13,573 bases of DNA from DATNFP01 sp035606335 (GTDB lineage Bacteria; Bacteroidota; Bacteroidia; Chitinophagales; Chitinophagaceae): assembly GCA_035606335.1 (NCBI GenBank), contig DATNFP010000102.1:1-13573 (forward strand), written 5' to 3'. The translations under genes and the position numbers were made by a program. Below, piece after piece: positions 1 through 8,870 of the stretch. Positions within the stretch are counted from its first letter, which is position 1. Every line of letters begins with the position of its first letter. The notes under the pieces are model-generated. The model was given only the letters and a program-made list of their open reading frames with translations. It had not been told where the DNA came from and made no database searches.

Positions 1-51
1 TCTATAATTTTTAATATTCTAAGTATTATAGAAGTACCCGAGCACTTAATT

Positions 52-86
52 ATGAGGGGCAGCGAAGAAGTTGCCTCTCATTTTTT
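52..86 (+). terminator. Intrinsic terminator-like hairpin just upstream of the peroxidase gene
   Basis: Bases 52-61 (ATGAGGGGCA) pair with 72-81 (TGCCTCTCAT) as a 10-bp stem containing one G-U pair. The loop is 10 bases, and a run of six T follows at 81-86. This is the form of a Rho-independent terminator on the plus strand, presumably ending a gene left of the window. It stops only five bases before the ATG at 92, so it also occupies the leader of the peroxidase gene and could act as an attenuator or hide the start site if transcription enters from upstream. Confidence 0.6.
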
Positions 87-91
87 AAATA

Positions 92-1882
92 ATGAAGAAA
101 CACATTCTTATAGCAGTCTTGCTAATTGCCATGATTGGCAGCATGTTTTATTCATGCAAACAAAAAACGATAGCACCGGAAAAATCTATTGCGCAAACTT
201 TATCAGCACATGTTGATAGTTTTGTTTTTTGCAAAAACAAACTCATCGCATCAGTCGAAGGAAATGCTAATGAAGCACAATTACAACAACTATTTTTACA
301 GGCAAGATTGGCCTATAAAAAATTTGAATGGGCAGCAGAATATTTTTCGCCGGCAACAGCAAGATTAATTAATGGACCACCCGTAGAAGAAGTAGAGATT
401 TCAAGTCCCCAGGTATTTGAGCCCGAAGGGCTACAGGTAATAGAAGGATATTTATTCCCGAAGTATAATGTTGCGCAAAAGGCAGAATTGATAAGGCAAC
501 TTAAAATGCTGCAAGTCGATTGCGATAAATATAAAAGCCACTTCGACAATATTGACATTTTTGACTGGCAGGTGTTCGATGCAACCAAGCTAGAAGTATT
601 CAGGATAATGACTTTAGGCATTACAGGTTTTGATGATCCTCTTTCACAAAACAGCATGATAGAAGCCGCTACCAGTCTTGAAAGCGTGCGCTCTGCTATG
701 GCCTATTATACAAACAAGGATGGTGAAAATCTGCTGAAGAAAATTGATATGGCCGTAGCATACCTCAAAAAGAATACAGACTTTAATTTCTTCAATAGGG
801 CAGCATTTATAACCGGATATGGTAATGCTATTACATCCAGCATGACAGATCTGGAGAAGAGATTAAAAATACACGTCATTAAATACAACAGGTTGCTAAA
901 CCAGGACGCAAAAAACCTTTTTGATTCGGGCGCTTTTAATGTAAATGCTTACGCACCTGATGAGCCATCATTCGTAACAGATAAAAAAATTGCATTAGGC
1001 AAAAAGTTATTCGCAGATCCAATACTGTCAGGAGACAATAAAAGAAGCTGCCAATCCTGTCATCAACCGGAAAAAGCATTTACAGACGGACTGATGAGAA
1101 ATACCATTTTCAATGAAAATAAATTATTGGCAAGAAACACCCCTACCCTGCTCAATGCAGCGCTTCAGCCGTCACAATTTTATGATCTCAGGGTCACTAC
1201 ATTGGAAGACCAGTCACTAGGTGTTGTGCAAAATAAAAATGAAATGCATGGGTCTATGACGAAAGCGGCTAGTAAGATATGGAAAAATAAAACCTACCGG
1301 CAAATGTTCTCTGATGCCTTTCCCAAAAAGTACAGAACATACATAGATACTTTTGAAGTGATGAATGCAATAGCTTCTTACGTTCGCAGCCTGATATCAC
1401 TGGATAGCCGTTTTGATAAGTATATGAGAGGTGATAAAACCGCTATGAGTGAAGAAGAAATAAATGGGTTTAATTTATTTATGGGGAAGGCTAAATGTGG
1501 AACCTGCCACTATATGCCGCTGTTTAATGGAACATTTCCGCCACGATTTATAAAAATTGAAACTGAGGTTATCGGCGTTCCACAATTAGCAGGAAAAAAT
1601 GTGCTTGACAGTGATATGGGGCGGTACAATATAGTAAGGGTGGCCTCATTCAAACATTCATTTAAAACTCCCACGGTGCGCAACGCATCACGCACGGCAC
1701 CCTACATGCATAATGGGGCATTTGCAACGTTAGAGCAGGTACTCGACTTTTACAATAAAGGAGGGGGTAACGGGCTTGGATTAAAGATGGACAATCAAAC
1801 CTTACCTTTCGATAAACTTGATCTAACACAAAAAGAAAGCAAAGAGATAATCGCATTTATTAAAAGTCTGGATAGTAAATAA
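92..1882 (+). CDS. Lipoprotein di-heme cytochrome c peroxidase (MauG/CcpA family) with an imelysin-like N-terminal domain
   Basis: Predicted periplasmic lipoprotein that reduces hydrogen peroxide with electrons from a c-type donor, or a related MauG-type oxidase. Residues 1-21 form a signal peptide (KKH, then a hydrophobic core) ending in FYS before Cys22, the likely lipidation site. The acidic residues of a Bacteroidota surface-export signal do not follow it, which favours the periplasmic side. Two haem-binding motifs are visible: CQSCH at residues 320-324 and CGTCH at 469-473. Near the C-terminus, APYMHNGAF (Met539) followed by LEQVLDFYNKGG is typical of bacterial di-haem peroxidases. At 596 residues it is far longer than the usual 320-380. 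The extra residues, about 30-280, are helical, with an AYKKFEWAAEYFSP stretch and a later EPEGLQVIEGYLF that recall imelysin-type domains; this second assignment is inference. The ATG at 92 is needed for a full signal peptide. No Shine-Dalgarno sequence is seen. It appears monocistronic. Confidence 0.9.
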   Translation: MKKHILIAVLLIAMIGSMFYSCKQKTIAPEKSIAQTLSAHVDSFVFCKNKLIASVEGNANEAQLQQLFLQARLAYKKFEWAAEYFSPATARLINGPPVEEVEISSPQVFEPEGLQVIEGYLFPKYNVAQKAELIRQLKMLQVDCDKYKSHFDNIDIFDWQVFDATKLEVFRIMTLGITGFDDPLSQNSMIEAATSLESVRSAMAYYTNKDGENLLKKIDMAVAYLKKNTDFNFFNRAAFITGYGNAITSSMTDLEKRLKIHVIKYNRLLNQDAKNLFDSGAFNVNAYAPDEPSFVTDKKIALGKKLFADPILSGDNKRSCQSCHQPEKAFTDGLMRNTIFNENKLLARNTPTLLNAALQPSQFYDLRVTTLEDQSLGVVQNKNEMHGSMTKAASKIWKNKTYRQMFSDAFPKKYRTYIDTFEVMNAIASYVRSLISLDSRFDKYMRGDKTAMSEEEINGFNLFMGKAKCGTCHYMPLFNGTFPPRFIKIETEVIGVPQLAGKNVLDSDMGRYNIVRVASFKHSFKTPTVRNASRTAPYMHNGAFATLEQVLDFYNKGGGNGLGLKMDNQTLPFDKLDLTQKESKEIIAFIKSLDSK

Positions 1883-2167
1883 AATTAAAATTTGGATAAT
1901 GCAGTATCAAAAAAATGATGTTTTTTCTTGTAACAAAACCCTATTTCACATTATAAATATTATAATTCCACCATATATTAATAAAGTGACAACCAAGTGA
2001 ATTAAAGGTTGGAATGATTTTTTTCTAAGTATCTTTTACTGATCGAATTCCCCAACATTCCACATTTTATGAAAATTATTCCCAAATATATTTATTGGAA
2101 CTCAATAAAAACAAGTATAAATTATATCTAATGAACTAATAATTACAAACCACACATATACTTTCTT
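1883..2167. other. AT-rich intergenic region holding the kinase promoter, with a small palindrome
   Basis: No reading frame or RNA gene is seen in these 285 bases. A perfect interrupted palindrome ATTATAA-ATA-TTATAAT lies at 1950-1966 and could be an operator or simply AT-rich chance. CAACC (1990-1994) and GGTTG (2007-2011) could form a short hairpin ahead of a T run at 2018-2024, a weak terminator candidate for the peroxidase gene. TGGAATG (2010-2016) is inverted as CATTCCA at 2056-2062. No clean Bacteroidota promoter (TTG, then TAnnTTTG) was found. TTG at 2095 with TATAAATT from 2116 is only a poor match. The start at 2168 has no purine-rich ribosome binding site. Confidence 0.4.
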
Positions 2168-5100
2168 ATGGATACTGAAAATATTATTAGCGCTAAAAAT
2201 GGGAATCTGACCAATTCCACACTTGAGGTGAAACCTTCCAATCTTAAAAAGAAAGAAAAGGGGCAAAAGACAATAAAAGGGAAAGCTGGAATAAAGACAT
2301 ATGATGAGAATCTAAATGATCATCCTACTGAAATTCTTGATAAGGAATTACTCAAAATACTGATAGAGGTACGAAATGGGAATTTTGACGTAAGAATGCC
2401 TATTGACCAAGTGGGTATCAGTGGTAAAATATGCGATACATTGAATGAGATCATTTCAATGAATCAGAAAATGACCGAGGAGTTTACCCGTGCCAGCAAT
2501 ACTATTGGTAAAGAGGGTAAATTAACCCATCGTATAGAAATACCATATGCCAAAGGCTCATGGAGCACAAGTGTCGACTCATTAAACATGCTCATATCCG
2601 ACCTTGTACATCCCACCATTGAGATAGCAGGCGTGATCAGTTCCGTAGCAAAAGGAAATCTGTCGCAACAAATGCCGCTGGAAATAAGCGGGCATGTGCT
2701 GCAAGGGGAGTTTTCCAGGATAGCCAAAGAGGTAAATGGAATGGTGAAGCAACTCAACCTCTTCTCCATGGAAGTAACCCGCGTGGCGCGTGAAGTGGGT
2801 TCTGAAGGTAAATTAGGTGGGCAGGCAACTGTAGAAGGTGTAGGAGGTGTGTGGAAAGATCTTACAGATAGTGTAAATCTGATGGCCGGCAACCTGACAG
2901 CTCAGGTACGTAATATCGCTGATGTAACTACAGCAGTGGCGAAAGGCGACCTTTCCAAAAAGATCACAGTGGATGTAAGAGGGGAAATCCTGGAATTGAA
3001 GAATACGATCAATACGATGGTGGACCAGCTAAACTCATTCTCTTCGGAAGTAACCCGTGTGGCATTGGAAGTAGGTACTGAGGGCAAATTGGGTGGGCAG
3101 GCACAGGTAAAAGGCGTAGCGGGTACATGGAAAGATCTGACAGACTCCGTAAACCAAATGGCATCCAACCTTACAGGGCAGGTGCGTAATATCGCTGAAG
3201 TAACTACAGCAGTGGCAAAAGGAGATCTTTCCCGAAAGATCACAGTGGACGTAAAAGGAGAAATATCAGAATTGAAAAACACCATCAATACCATGGTGGA
3301 CCAGCTCAACTCATTCTCTGCGGAAGTAACACGTGTGGCTCGTGAAGTGGGATCTGAAGGTAAACTGGGGGGACAGGCAAAAGTAAAAGGTGTAGCAGGC
3401 GTATGGAAGGATCTGACAGATTCTGTAAACTATATGGGCAGTAACCTTACAGCCCAGGTGCGTAACATCGCTGAGGTAACTACTGCGGTGGCTAAGGGCG
3501 ACCTTTCCCGCAAAATAACTGTGGATGTAAAAGGCGAGATACTGGAGCTGAAAGACACTATCAATACTATGGTGGATCAGCTAAACTCATTTGGTTCGGA
3601 AGTAACACGTGTGGCTCGTGAAGTAGGTTCGGAAGGTAAATTGGGGGGGCAGGCTACGGTGGAAGGCGTAGGTGGCGTATGGAAAGACTTAACAGATAGT
3701 GTGAACCTGATGGCGGGTAATCTTACAGCCCAGGTGCGTAATATAGCTGAGGTAACTACGGCGGTGGCTAACGGTGACCTCTCTAAGAAAATAACTGTGG
3801 ATGTGCAGGGAGAAATCCTTGAACTGAAGAATACCATCAATACGATGGTGGATCAATTAAACTCATTTGGTTCGGAAGTAACGCGTGTGGCACGTGAAGT
3901 GGGATCGGAAGGTAAGCTGGGTGGACAGGCTACGGTAAAAGGCGTGGGCGGGGTATGGAAGGATCTGACAGACTCTGTAAACTACATGGGTAGTAATCTT
4001 ACTGCCCAGGTACGAAATATCGCCGAGGTAACTACAGCTGTTGCCAATGGTGACCTTTCTAAGAAAATCACAGTTGCGGTAGAAGGTGAAATCCTGGAAT
4101 TGAAGAATACCATCAATACGATGGTGGATCAATTGAATTCGTTCGCATCAGAAGTAACGCGTGTGGCATTGGAGGTGGGTACGGAAGGTAAATTAGGTGG
4201 TCAGGCCAAAGTGAAAGGTATAGGTGGTGTATGGAAAGGACTTACAGATTCCGTAAATCAAATGGCATCTAACCTTACAGCGCAGGTGCGTAATATCGCA
4301 GATGTAACAACAGCTGTGGCAAATGGTAACCTTTCGAAGAAGATCACAGTAAATGTAGCAGGTGAAATCCTCGATCTGAAAAAAACCATTAACACGATGG
4401 TGGATCAGCTCAACTCATTCGCATCAGAAGTAACCCGTGTGGCATTGGAAGTAGGTACGGAAGGTAAGTTAGGCGGTCAGGCTAACGTGCAAGGTGTAGG
4501 CGGTACATGGAAAGATCTTACTGATTCTGTAAACCAGATGGGATCTAATCTTACAGCACAGGTACGTAACATTGCCGAAGTGACCACAGCGGTGGCAAAA
4601 GGTGACTTATCCCGCAAAATTACGGTGGATGTAAAAGGCGAGATACTGGAATTGAAAAACACTATCAATACCATGGTGGATCAGCTTAATGCCTTTGGTT
4701 CTGAAGTAACGCGTGTGGCTCGTGAAGTAGGTTCCGAAGGTAAGCTGGGAGGGCAGGCTGATGTGCCCGGCATTGGTGGTACATGGAAAGACCTTACAGA
4801 CTCTGTAAATAAAATGGCATCCAACCTTACAGCACAGGTACGTAACATTGCCGAGGTAACAACGGCTGTTGCGAATGGTGACTTGTCCCGTAAAATCGAA
4901 GTGGATGTAAAAGGCGAGATACTTGAATTGAAAAATACCATCAATACAATGGTGGAACAGTTGCGCGCCTTTGCTTCGGAAGTAACGCGCGTGGCTCGTG
5001 AGGTGGGTACAGATGGCAAGCTTGGCGGACAAGCAAATGTGCCGGGTGTAGGTGGTACATGGAAAGATCTGACAGACTCTGTAAACCAGATGGCAGGCAA

Positions 5101-8100
5101 TCTTACTGCCCAGGTACGTAATATCGCCGATGTGGCTATTGCTGTGGCAAACGGAGACATGTCGCGGAAGATCACAGTGGACGTACGCGGTGAAATCCTC
5201 CAGTTAAAAGAAACTTTGAACACGATGGTGGATCAGTTGCGCGCCTTTGCATCTGAAGTAACTCGTGTGGCTCGTGAAGTGGGTACTGATGGTAAACTGG
5301 GTGGACAGGCATTCGTACCGGGTGTAGCAGGTACATGGAAAGACCTTACAGACTCAGTGAACCAGATGACAGGTAACCTTACGTCACAGGTGCGAAATAT
5401 CGCTGAAGTAACAAAGGCAGTAGCAAGTGGTGACTTGTCCAAAAAAGTAACCATTGATGTAAAGGGCGAAATATTCGATCTTAAGAATACCATTAATACA
5501 ATGGTGGATCAGCTCAACTCATTTGCCTATGAAGTAACGCGTGTGGCACGTGAAGTGGGCACAGAAGGTAAGTTAGGGGGCCAGGCGGAAGTGAAAGGTG
5601 TTGCAGGTACATGGAAAGACCTGACAGATAGTGTTAACATGATGGCATCTAATCTTACCAGCCAGGTGCGAGGCATTGCCAAAGTAGTAACGTCTGTTGC
5701 GATAGGTAATCTTAAGCAAAAGCTGTCTATCAGCTCACGAGGTGAAGTGGCGCAATTGACCGATACTATCAATGAAATGATTGATACGCTGGCTGTGTTT
5801 GCCGACCAGGTAACCACTGTGGCCAGGGAAGTAGGTGTGGAAGGACGATTGGGCGGACAGGCAAATGTGCCTGGCGCGTCAGGTATCTGGAAGAACCTTA
5901 CTGAAAACGTGAACCAGCTCGCAGAAAACCTAACTACGCAGGTACGTGCTATTTCTGAAGTTGCATCTGCGGTAACAAAAGGTGACCTCACCCGTATGAT
6001 ACGTGTGGATGCAAAAGGTGAAGTGGAAGAGTTGAAAGATACTATCAACCAAATGATCGCCAACCTGAAGGAAACGACCTTCCTCAACCAGGAACAAGAC
6101 TGGCTGAAATCAAACCTGGCTAAGTTTACACAAATGCTGCAAGGTCAGAAGGATCTAAACACAGTAACCCGCCGTATCCTCTCAGAATTGGCGCAGGTGG
6201 TAAACGCACAGCATGGTATGTTCTACATCCTGGAACAGGACGATCTGCAAATGAGCACGCTAAAGCTTTTTGCAGCTTACGCATACAAAGGTGATATAGA
6301 CCTGCAAAAACAATTTATGTTAGGAGAGGGATTGGTTGGTCAATGCGCTTTAGAAAAAGAAAGAATTCTTTTGACAAATGTTCCCAAAGATTATGTAAAG
6401 ATCGGATCAGGTTTAGGTGCAGAAACACCTCTGAATCTTATCGTTCTGCCTGTATTATTCGAGAAAGAAATAAAAGCGGTTATTGAGCTTGCTTCGTTCG
6501 AAACATTTAGCCAGACTCACTTAGATTTCTTAGGACAGTTAACTGAAAGTATCGGTATCGTACTTAACACGATAGAAACCAACTCACGAACTGAACATTT
6601 GTTGGAACAATCCCAATCACTTGCTGAAGAGCTAAGAAGGACAAATGAAGAATTACAGGACAAAGCCCACCTACTGGTAAAACAAAAAGAAGAAGTAGAA
6701 AACAAAAACAAAGAAGTAGAAGAAGCAAGAAAATCACTGGAAGAAAAGGCAGAGCAGCTAACATTGACTTCAAAATACAAATCTGAATTCCTTGCGAATA
6801 TGTCACACGAGTTGAGGACTCCGTTGAACTCGCTGCTTATTCTTGCTCAGCAATTATTTGAAAACCATGAAGGTAACCTTAGCGAAAAACAGGTTCGTTA
6901 CGCAAAGACGATACATAGTTGTGGCGACGACCTTATCCAGCTGATCAACGATATACTTGATCTTTCTAAAATTGAATCAGGATATATTTCTGTTGACTTT
7001 ATCAATGTTCGTTTGCATGAAATCACATCGTTTGTAGAAACAACATTCAAGCATGTTTCGGAAAATAAAAGCTTACGGTTCAATATAGAAATAGATGAAA
7101 CTCTCCCTGCAACTATTGAAACCGATATCCAACGCCTTAACCAGATATTAAAAAACCTGCTTTCCAATGCATTCAAGTTTACTGAAAAAGGAGAAGTTAA
7201 GCTAAGAATATATGAAGCAAAAAAGAACTGGAAAATGTTTAATCCAAGCCTCGACAATGCTCAAAGAGTTGTAGCATTCGAGATAAAGGATACAGGGATA
7301 GGAATACTGAAAGAAAAACAAAACATCATTTTCGAAGCCTTTCAGCAGGCAGAAGGTTCTACCAGCCGTAAATATGGCGGCACAGGGTTAGGCTTGTCTA
7401 TCAGCAGAGGTCTTGCTGATCTGTTAGGAGGAACTATAGAGCTGGATAGTGAAGTAGGCAAGGGCAGCATATTTACCCTTTTCCTGCCTATTGATTACAA
7501 CCCAACCCTGGTAAAGAAAGACAAACAGAGCAGCCTTGTGATAAGTCAATATGAGTTAGCTCAAAACGACGAAAAAATTTCAATACAAACTGTACCAACC
7601 GTAAAGTTCCCCGAAAGGGACCTCGAAGGAATTAATGAAATAATTAATCAATCGGGAGATGACAGAAATAATGTTGTAGGTAATGAAAAAGTGGTACTTG
7701 TCGTTGAAGATGATCTGCGCTTTGCGAAGATCATGATTGATAAAGCACACGAAATGGATCTGAAGGTGATCGTTGCAACAAATTTTGGAGAAGTTTTTGA
7801 TCTCGCTAATAAATATAGCCCAGTTGCCGTTACACTCGATGTCAAACTACCAGATGCAAGTGGATGGAAAATATTAGACCTCTTTAAAAATGACATGAAT
7901 TTCAGGCACATCCCTGTGCATTTGATCTCAGGTGAAGAAAACAGGCTGTTAGCAATGAAACGTGGAGCAAGAAGCTTCCATTTAAAGCCATTGAAAAATG
8001 AAGAGCTATCAATATTGCTGACTGATATTAAAGAATTCAATTCGAAAGCAACAAAAAACCTGCTGGTAGTTGAAGACAATGAAATTGATTGTTCACAAAT

Positions 8101-8860
8101 AGTAAAAATTCTTGATAATGGCGAGCTCATCAATATCACTGTTGCCCAAACAGGAAGTGAGGCATTAGATCTTTTAAGGAACAATATTTATGACTGTGTG
8201 ATTGTTGATTACATGCTGCCTGATATAAAAGGGCTTGATATTGTGATGCAAATAAACGCAGTTAAAAAGATGCAGATGATGCCTGTGATCATATATTCAG
8301 CAAGGGATTTTTCTGCAAAAGAAAAGACTCAGTTGAAACAATATGCAAACAGGGTGCTTCTGAAAAGCGTAAATTCCCTCGAACCATTATTGGAAGAAGT
8401 GGTAATGCATTTGCATATCAACCATAAAGACCTACTGCCTGAGAAGAGAAAAATAATTGAAAATCTCAAATTGAAAGAAGATGTACTGTCTGCCAAAAAG
8501 GTACTTGTGGTGGATGACGATGTAAGGAATCTGTTTGCGCTGACTACTGCATTTGAAAAGTATAATATAAATACTATAACGGCGGAAAGCGGTCAGGATG
8601 CAATTAATATACTTAACGAGAATAACGATATAGATATGGTATTAATGGATATAATGATGCCTGAGATGGATGGATATGAAACTACACAAAAAATAAGACG
8701 AGAGCATAAGAATAGTAATTTACCGATCATCGCAGTAACAGCAAAAGCAATGAAAGGCGACCGTGAAAAGTGTATAGAAGCCGGGGCATCTGATTATATT
8801 ACTAAACCGGTTAAGATAGATCAGCTATTATCATTAATGAGGGTTTGGTTATACAAATAA
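2168..8860 (+). CDS. Giant soluble poly-HAMP hybrid histidine kinase (Nik1/group III-like) with GAF and three receiver domains
   Basis: Cytoplasmic sensor kinase of 2230 residues with no transmembrane segment. Order of parts: Lys-rich, probably disordered N-terminus (1-54); three divergent HAMP modules (about 55-201); twelve 92-residue units (202-1305), each a divergent HAMP (EVTRVAREVG...GGQA...WKDLTDSVN) plus a canonical one (AEVTTAVAKGDLSRKITV...TINTMVDQL); GAF (about 1315-1470); coiled coil (1475-1536); HisKA with NMSHELRTPLNS, phospho-acceptor His1547; HATPase_c with an N box NQILKNLLSNAFKF (near 1657), DTGIGI (from Asp1708) and GGTGLGLS (near 1738); then receivers with Asp1891, Asp2014 and Asp2161. 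All three receivers keep the acidic pocket and conserved Lys; the first two have Ser in place of the switch Thr. The repeat matches known fungal Nik1/Os-1 kinases (osmosensing, phenylpyrrole targets), which have far fewer units. No output domain is present, so it probably feeds a phosphorelay. The gene ends 10 bases before the next kinase gene. The stimulus is unknown. Confidence 0.95.
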   Translation: MDTENIISAKNGNLTNSTLEVKPSNLKKKEKGQKTIKGKAGIKTYDENLNDHPTEILDKELLKILIEVRNGNFDVRMPIDQVGISGKICDTLNEIISMNQKMTEEFTRASNTIGKEGKLTHRIEIPYAKGSWSTSVDSLNMLISDLVHPTIEIAGVISSVAKGNLSQQMPLEISGHVLQGEFSRIAKEVNGMVKQLNLFSMEVTRVAREVGSEGKLGGQATVEGVGGVWKDLTDSVNLMAGNLTAQVRNIADVTTAVAKGDLSKKITVDVRGEILELKNTINTMVDQLNSFSSEVTRVALEVGTEGKLGGQAQVKGVAGTWKDLTDSVNQMASNLTGQVRNIAEVTTAVAKGDLSRKITVDVKGEISELKNTINTMVDQLNSFSAEVTRVAREVGSEGKLGGQAKVKGVAGVWKDLTDSVNYMGSNLTAQVRNIAEVTTAVAKGDLSRKITVDVKGEILELKDTINTMVDQLNSFGSEVTRVAREVGSEGKLGGQATVEGVGGVWKDLTDSVNLMAGNLTAQVRNIAEVTTAVANGDLSKKITVDVQGEILELKNTINTMVDQLNSFGSEVTRVAREVGSEGKLGGQATVKGVGGVWKDLTDSVNYMGSNLTAQVRNIAEVTTAVANGDLSKKITVAVEGEILELKNTINTMVDQLNSFASEVTRVALEVGTEGKLGGQAKVKGIGGVWKGLTDSVNQMASNLTAQVRNIADVTTAVANGNLSKKITVNVAGEILDLKKTINTMVDQLNSFASEVTRVALEVGTEGKLGGQANVQGVGGTWKDLTDSVNQMGSNLTAQVRNIAEVTTAVAKGDLSRKITVDVKGEILELKNTINTMVDQLNAFGSEVTRVAREVGSEGKLGGQADVPGIGGTWKDLTDSVNKMASNLTAQVRNIAEVTTAVANGDLSRKIEVDVKGEILELKNTINTMVEQLRAFASEVTRVAREVGTDGKLGGQANVPGVGGTWKDLTDSVNQMAGNLTAQVRNIADVAIAVANGDMSRKITVDVRGEILQLKETLNTMVDQLRAFASEVTRVAREVGTDGKLGGQAFVPGVAGTWKDLTDSVNQMTGNLTSQVRNIAEVTKAVASGDLSKKVTIDVKGEIFDLKNTINTMVDQLNSFAYEVTRVAREVGTEGKLGGQAEVKGVAGTWKDLTDSVNMMASNLTSQVRGIAKVVTSVAIGNLKQKLSISSRGEVAQLTDTINEMIDTLAVFADQVTTVAREVGVEGRLGGQANVPGASGIWKNLTENVNQLAENLTTQVRAISEVASAVTKGDLTRMIRVDAKGEVEELKDTINQMIANLKETTFLNQEQDWLKSNLAKFTQMLQGQKDLNTVTRRILSELAQVVNAQHGMFYILEQDDLQMSTLKLFAAYAYKGDIDLQKQFMLGEGLVGQCALEKERILLTNVPKDYVKIGSGLGAETPLNLIVLPVLFEKEIKAVIELASFETFSQTHLDFLGQLTESIGIVLNTIETNSRTEHLLEQSQSLAEELRRTNEELQDKAHLLVKQKEEVENKNKEVEEARKSLEEKAEQLTLTSKYKSEFLANMSHELRTPLNSLLILAQQLFENHEGNLSEKQVRYAKTIHSCGDDLIQLINDILDLSKIESGYISVDFINVRLHEITSFVETTFKHVSENKSLRFNIEIDETLPATIETDIQRLNQILKNLLSNAFKFTEKGEVKLRIYEAKKNWKMFNPSLDNAQRVVAFEIKDTGIGILKEKQNIIFEAFQQAEGSTSRKYGGTGLGLSISRGLADLLGGTIELDSEVGKGSIFTLFLPIDYNPTLVKKDKQSSLVISQYELAQNDEKISIQTVPTVKFPERDLEGINEIINQSGDDRNNVVGNEKVVLVVEDDLRFAKIMIDKAHEMDLKVIVATNFGEVFDLANKYSPVAVTLDVKLPDASGWKILDLFKNDMNFRHIPVHLISGEENRLLAMKRGARSFHLKPLKNEELSILLTDIKEFNSKATKNLLVVEDNEIDCSQIVKILDNGELINITVAQTGSEALDLLRNNIYDCVIVDYMLPDIKGLDIVMQINAVKKMQMMPVIIYSARDFSAKEKTQLKQYANRVLLKSVNSLEPLLEEVVMHLHINHKDLLPEKRKIIENLKLKEDVLSAKKVLVVDDDVRNLFALTTAFEKYNINTITAESGQDAINILNENNDIDMVLMDIMMPEMDGYETTQKIRREHKNSNLPIIAVTAKAMKGDREKCIEAGASDYITKPVKIDQLLSLMRVWLYK
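2771..6082 (+). repeat. Twelve in-phase 276-bp tandem repeats encoding paired HAMP modules
   Basis: Units begin at 2771, 3047, 3323, 3599, 3875, 4151, 4427, 4703, 4979, 5255, 5531 and 5807, each marked by codons for (E/Q)VTxVAxEVG. The spacing is 276 bases (92 codons) throughout, with no insertion or deletion. Protein identity between units is high, while many differences at the DNA level are synonymous, which points to selection on each unit rather than very recent copying. The twelfth unit (from 5807) is the most diverged and abuts the GAF region. Variant residues group the units: VALEVGTEG in units 2, 6 and 7; SVNLMAG in 1 and 4; SVNYMGS in 3 and 5; QLRAFAS leading into 9 and 10. Confidence 0.95.
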
Positions 8861-8870
8861 ATTATGAAGA

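Noticed and set aside
1909..1926. A-run/T-run hairpin after the peroxidase gene as a terminator
   Set aside because: The stem would be only six A-T pairs with no GC core, too weak to call. The candidate at 1990-2024 is also weak and is only mentioned in the intergenic entry.
2771..6082. Tandem repeats as a CRISPR array or mobile repeat
   Set aside because: The 276-base period is a whole number of codons, has no spacers, and encodes paired HAMP modules in one open frame.
2902..6087. A series of minus-strand open frames across the HAMP repeats
   Set aside because: They recur with the 276-base period and share sequences because they are antisense shadows of a strongly conserved plus-strand frame. 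They have no domain signature or independent start context.
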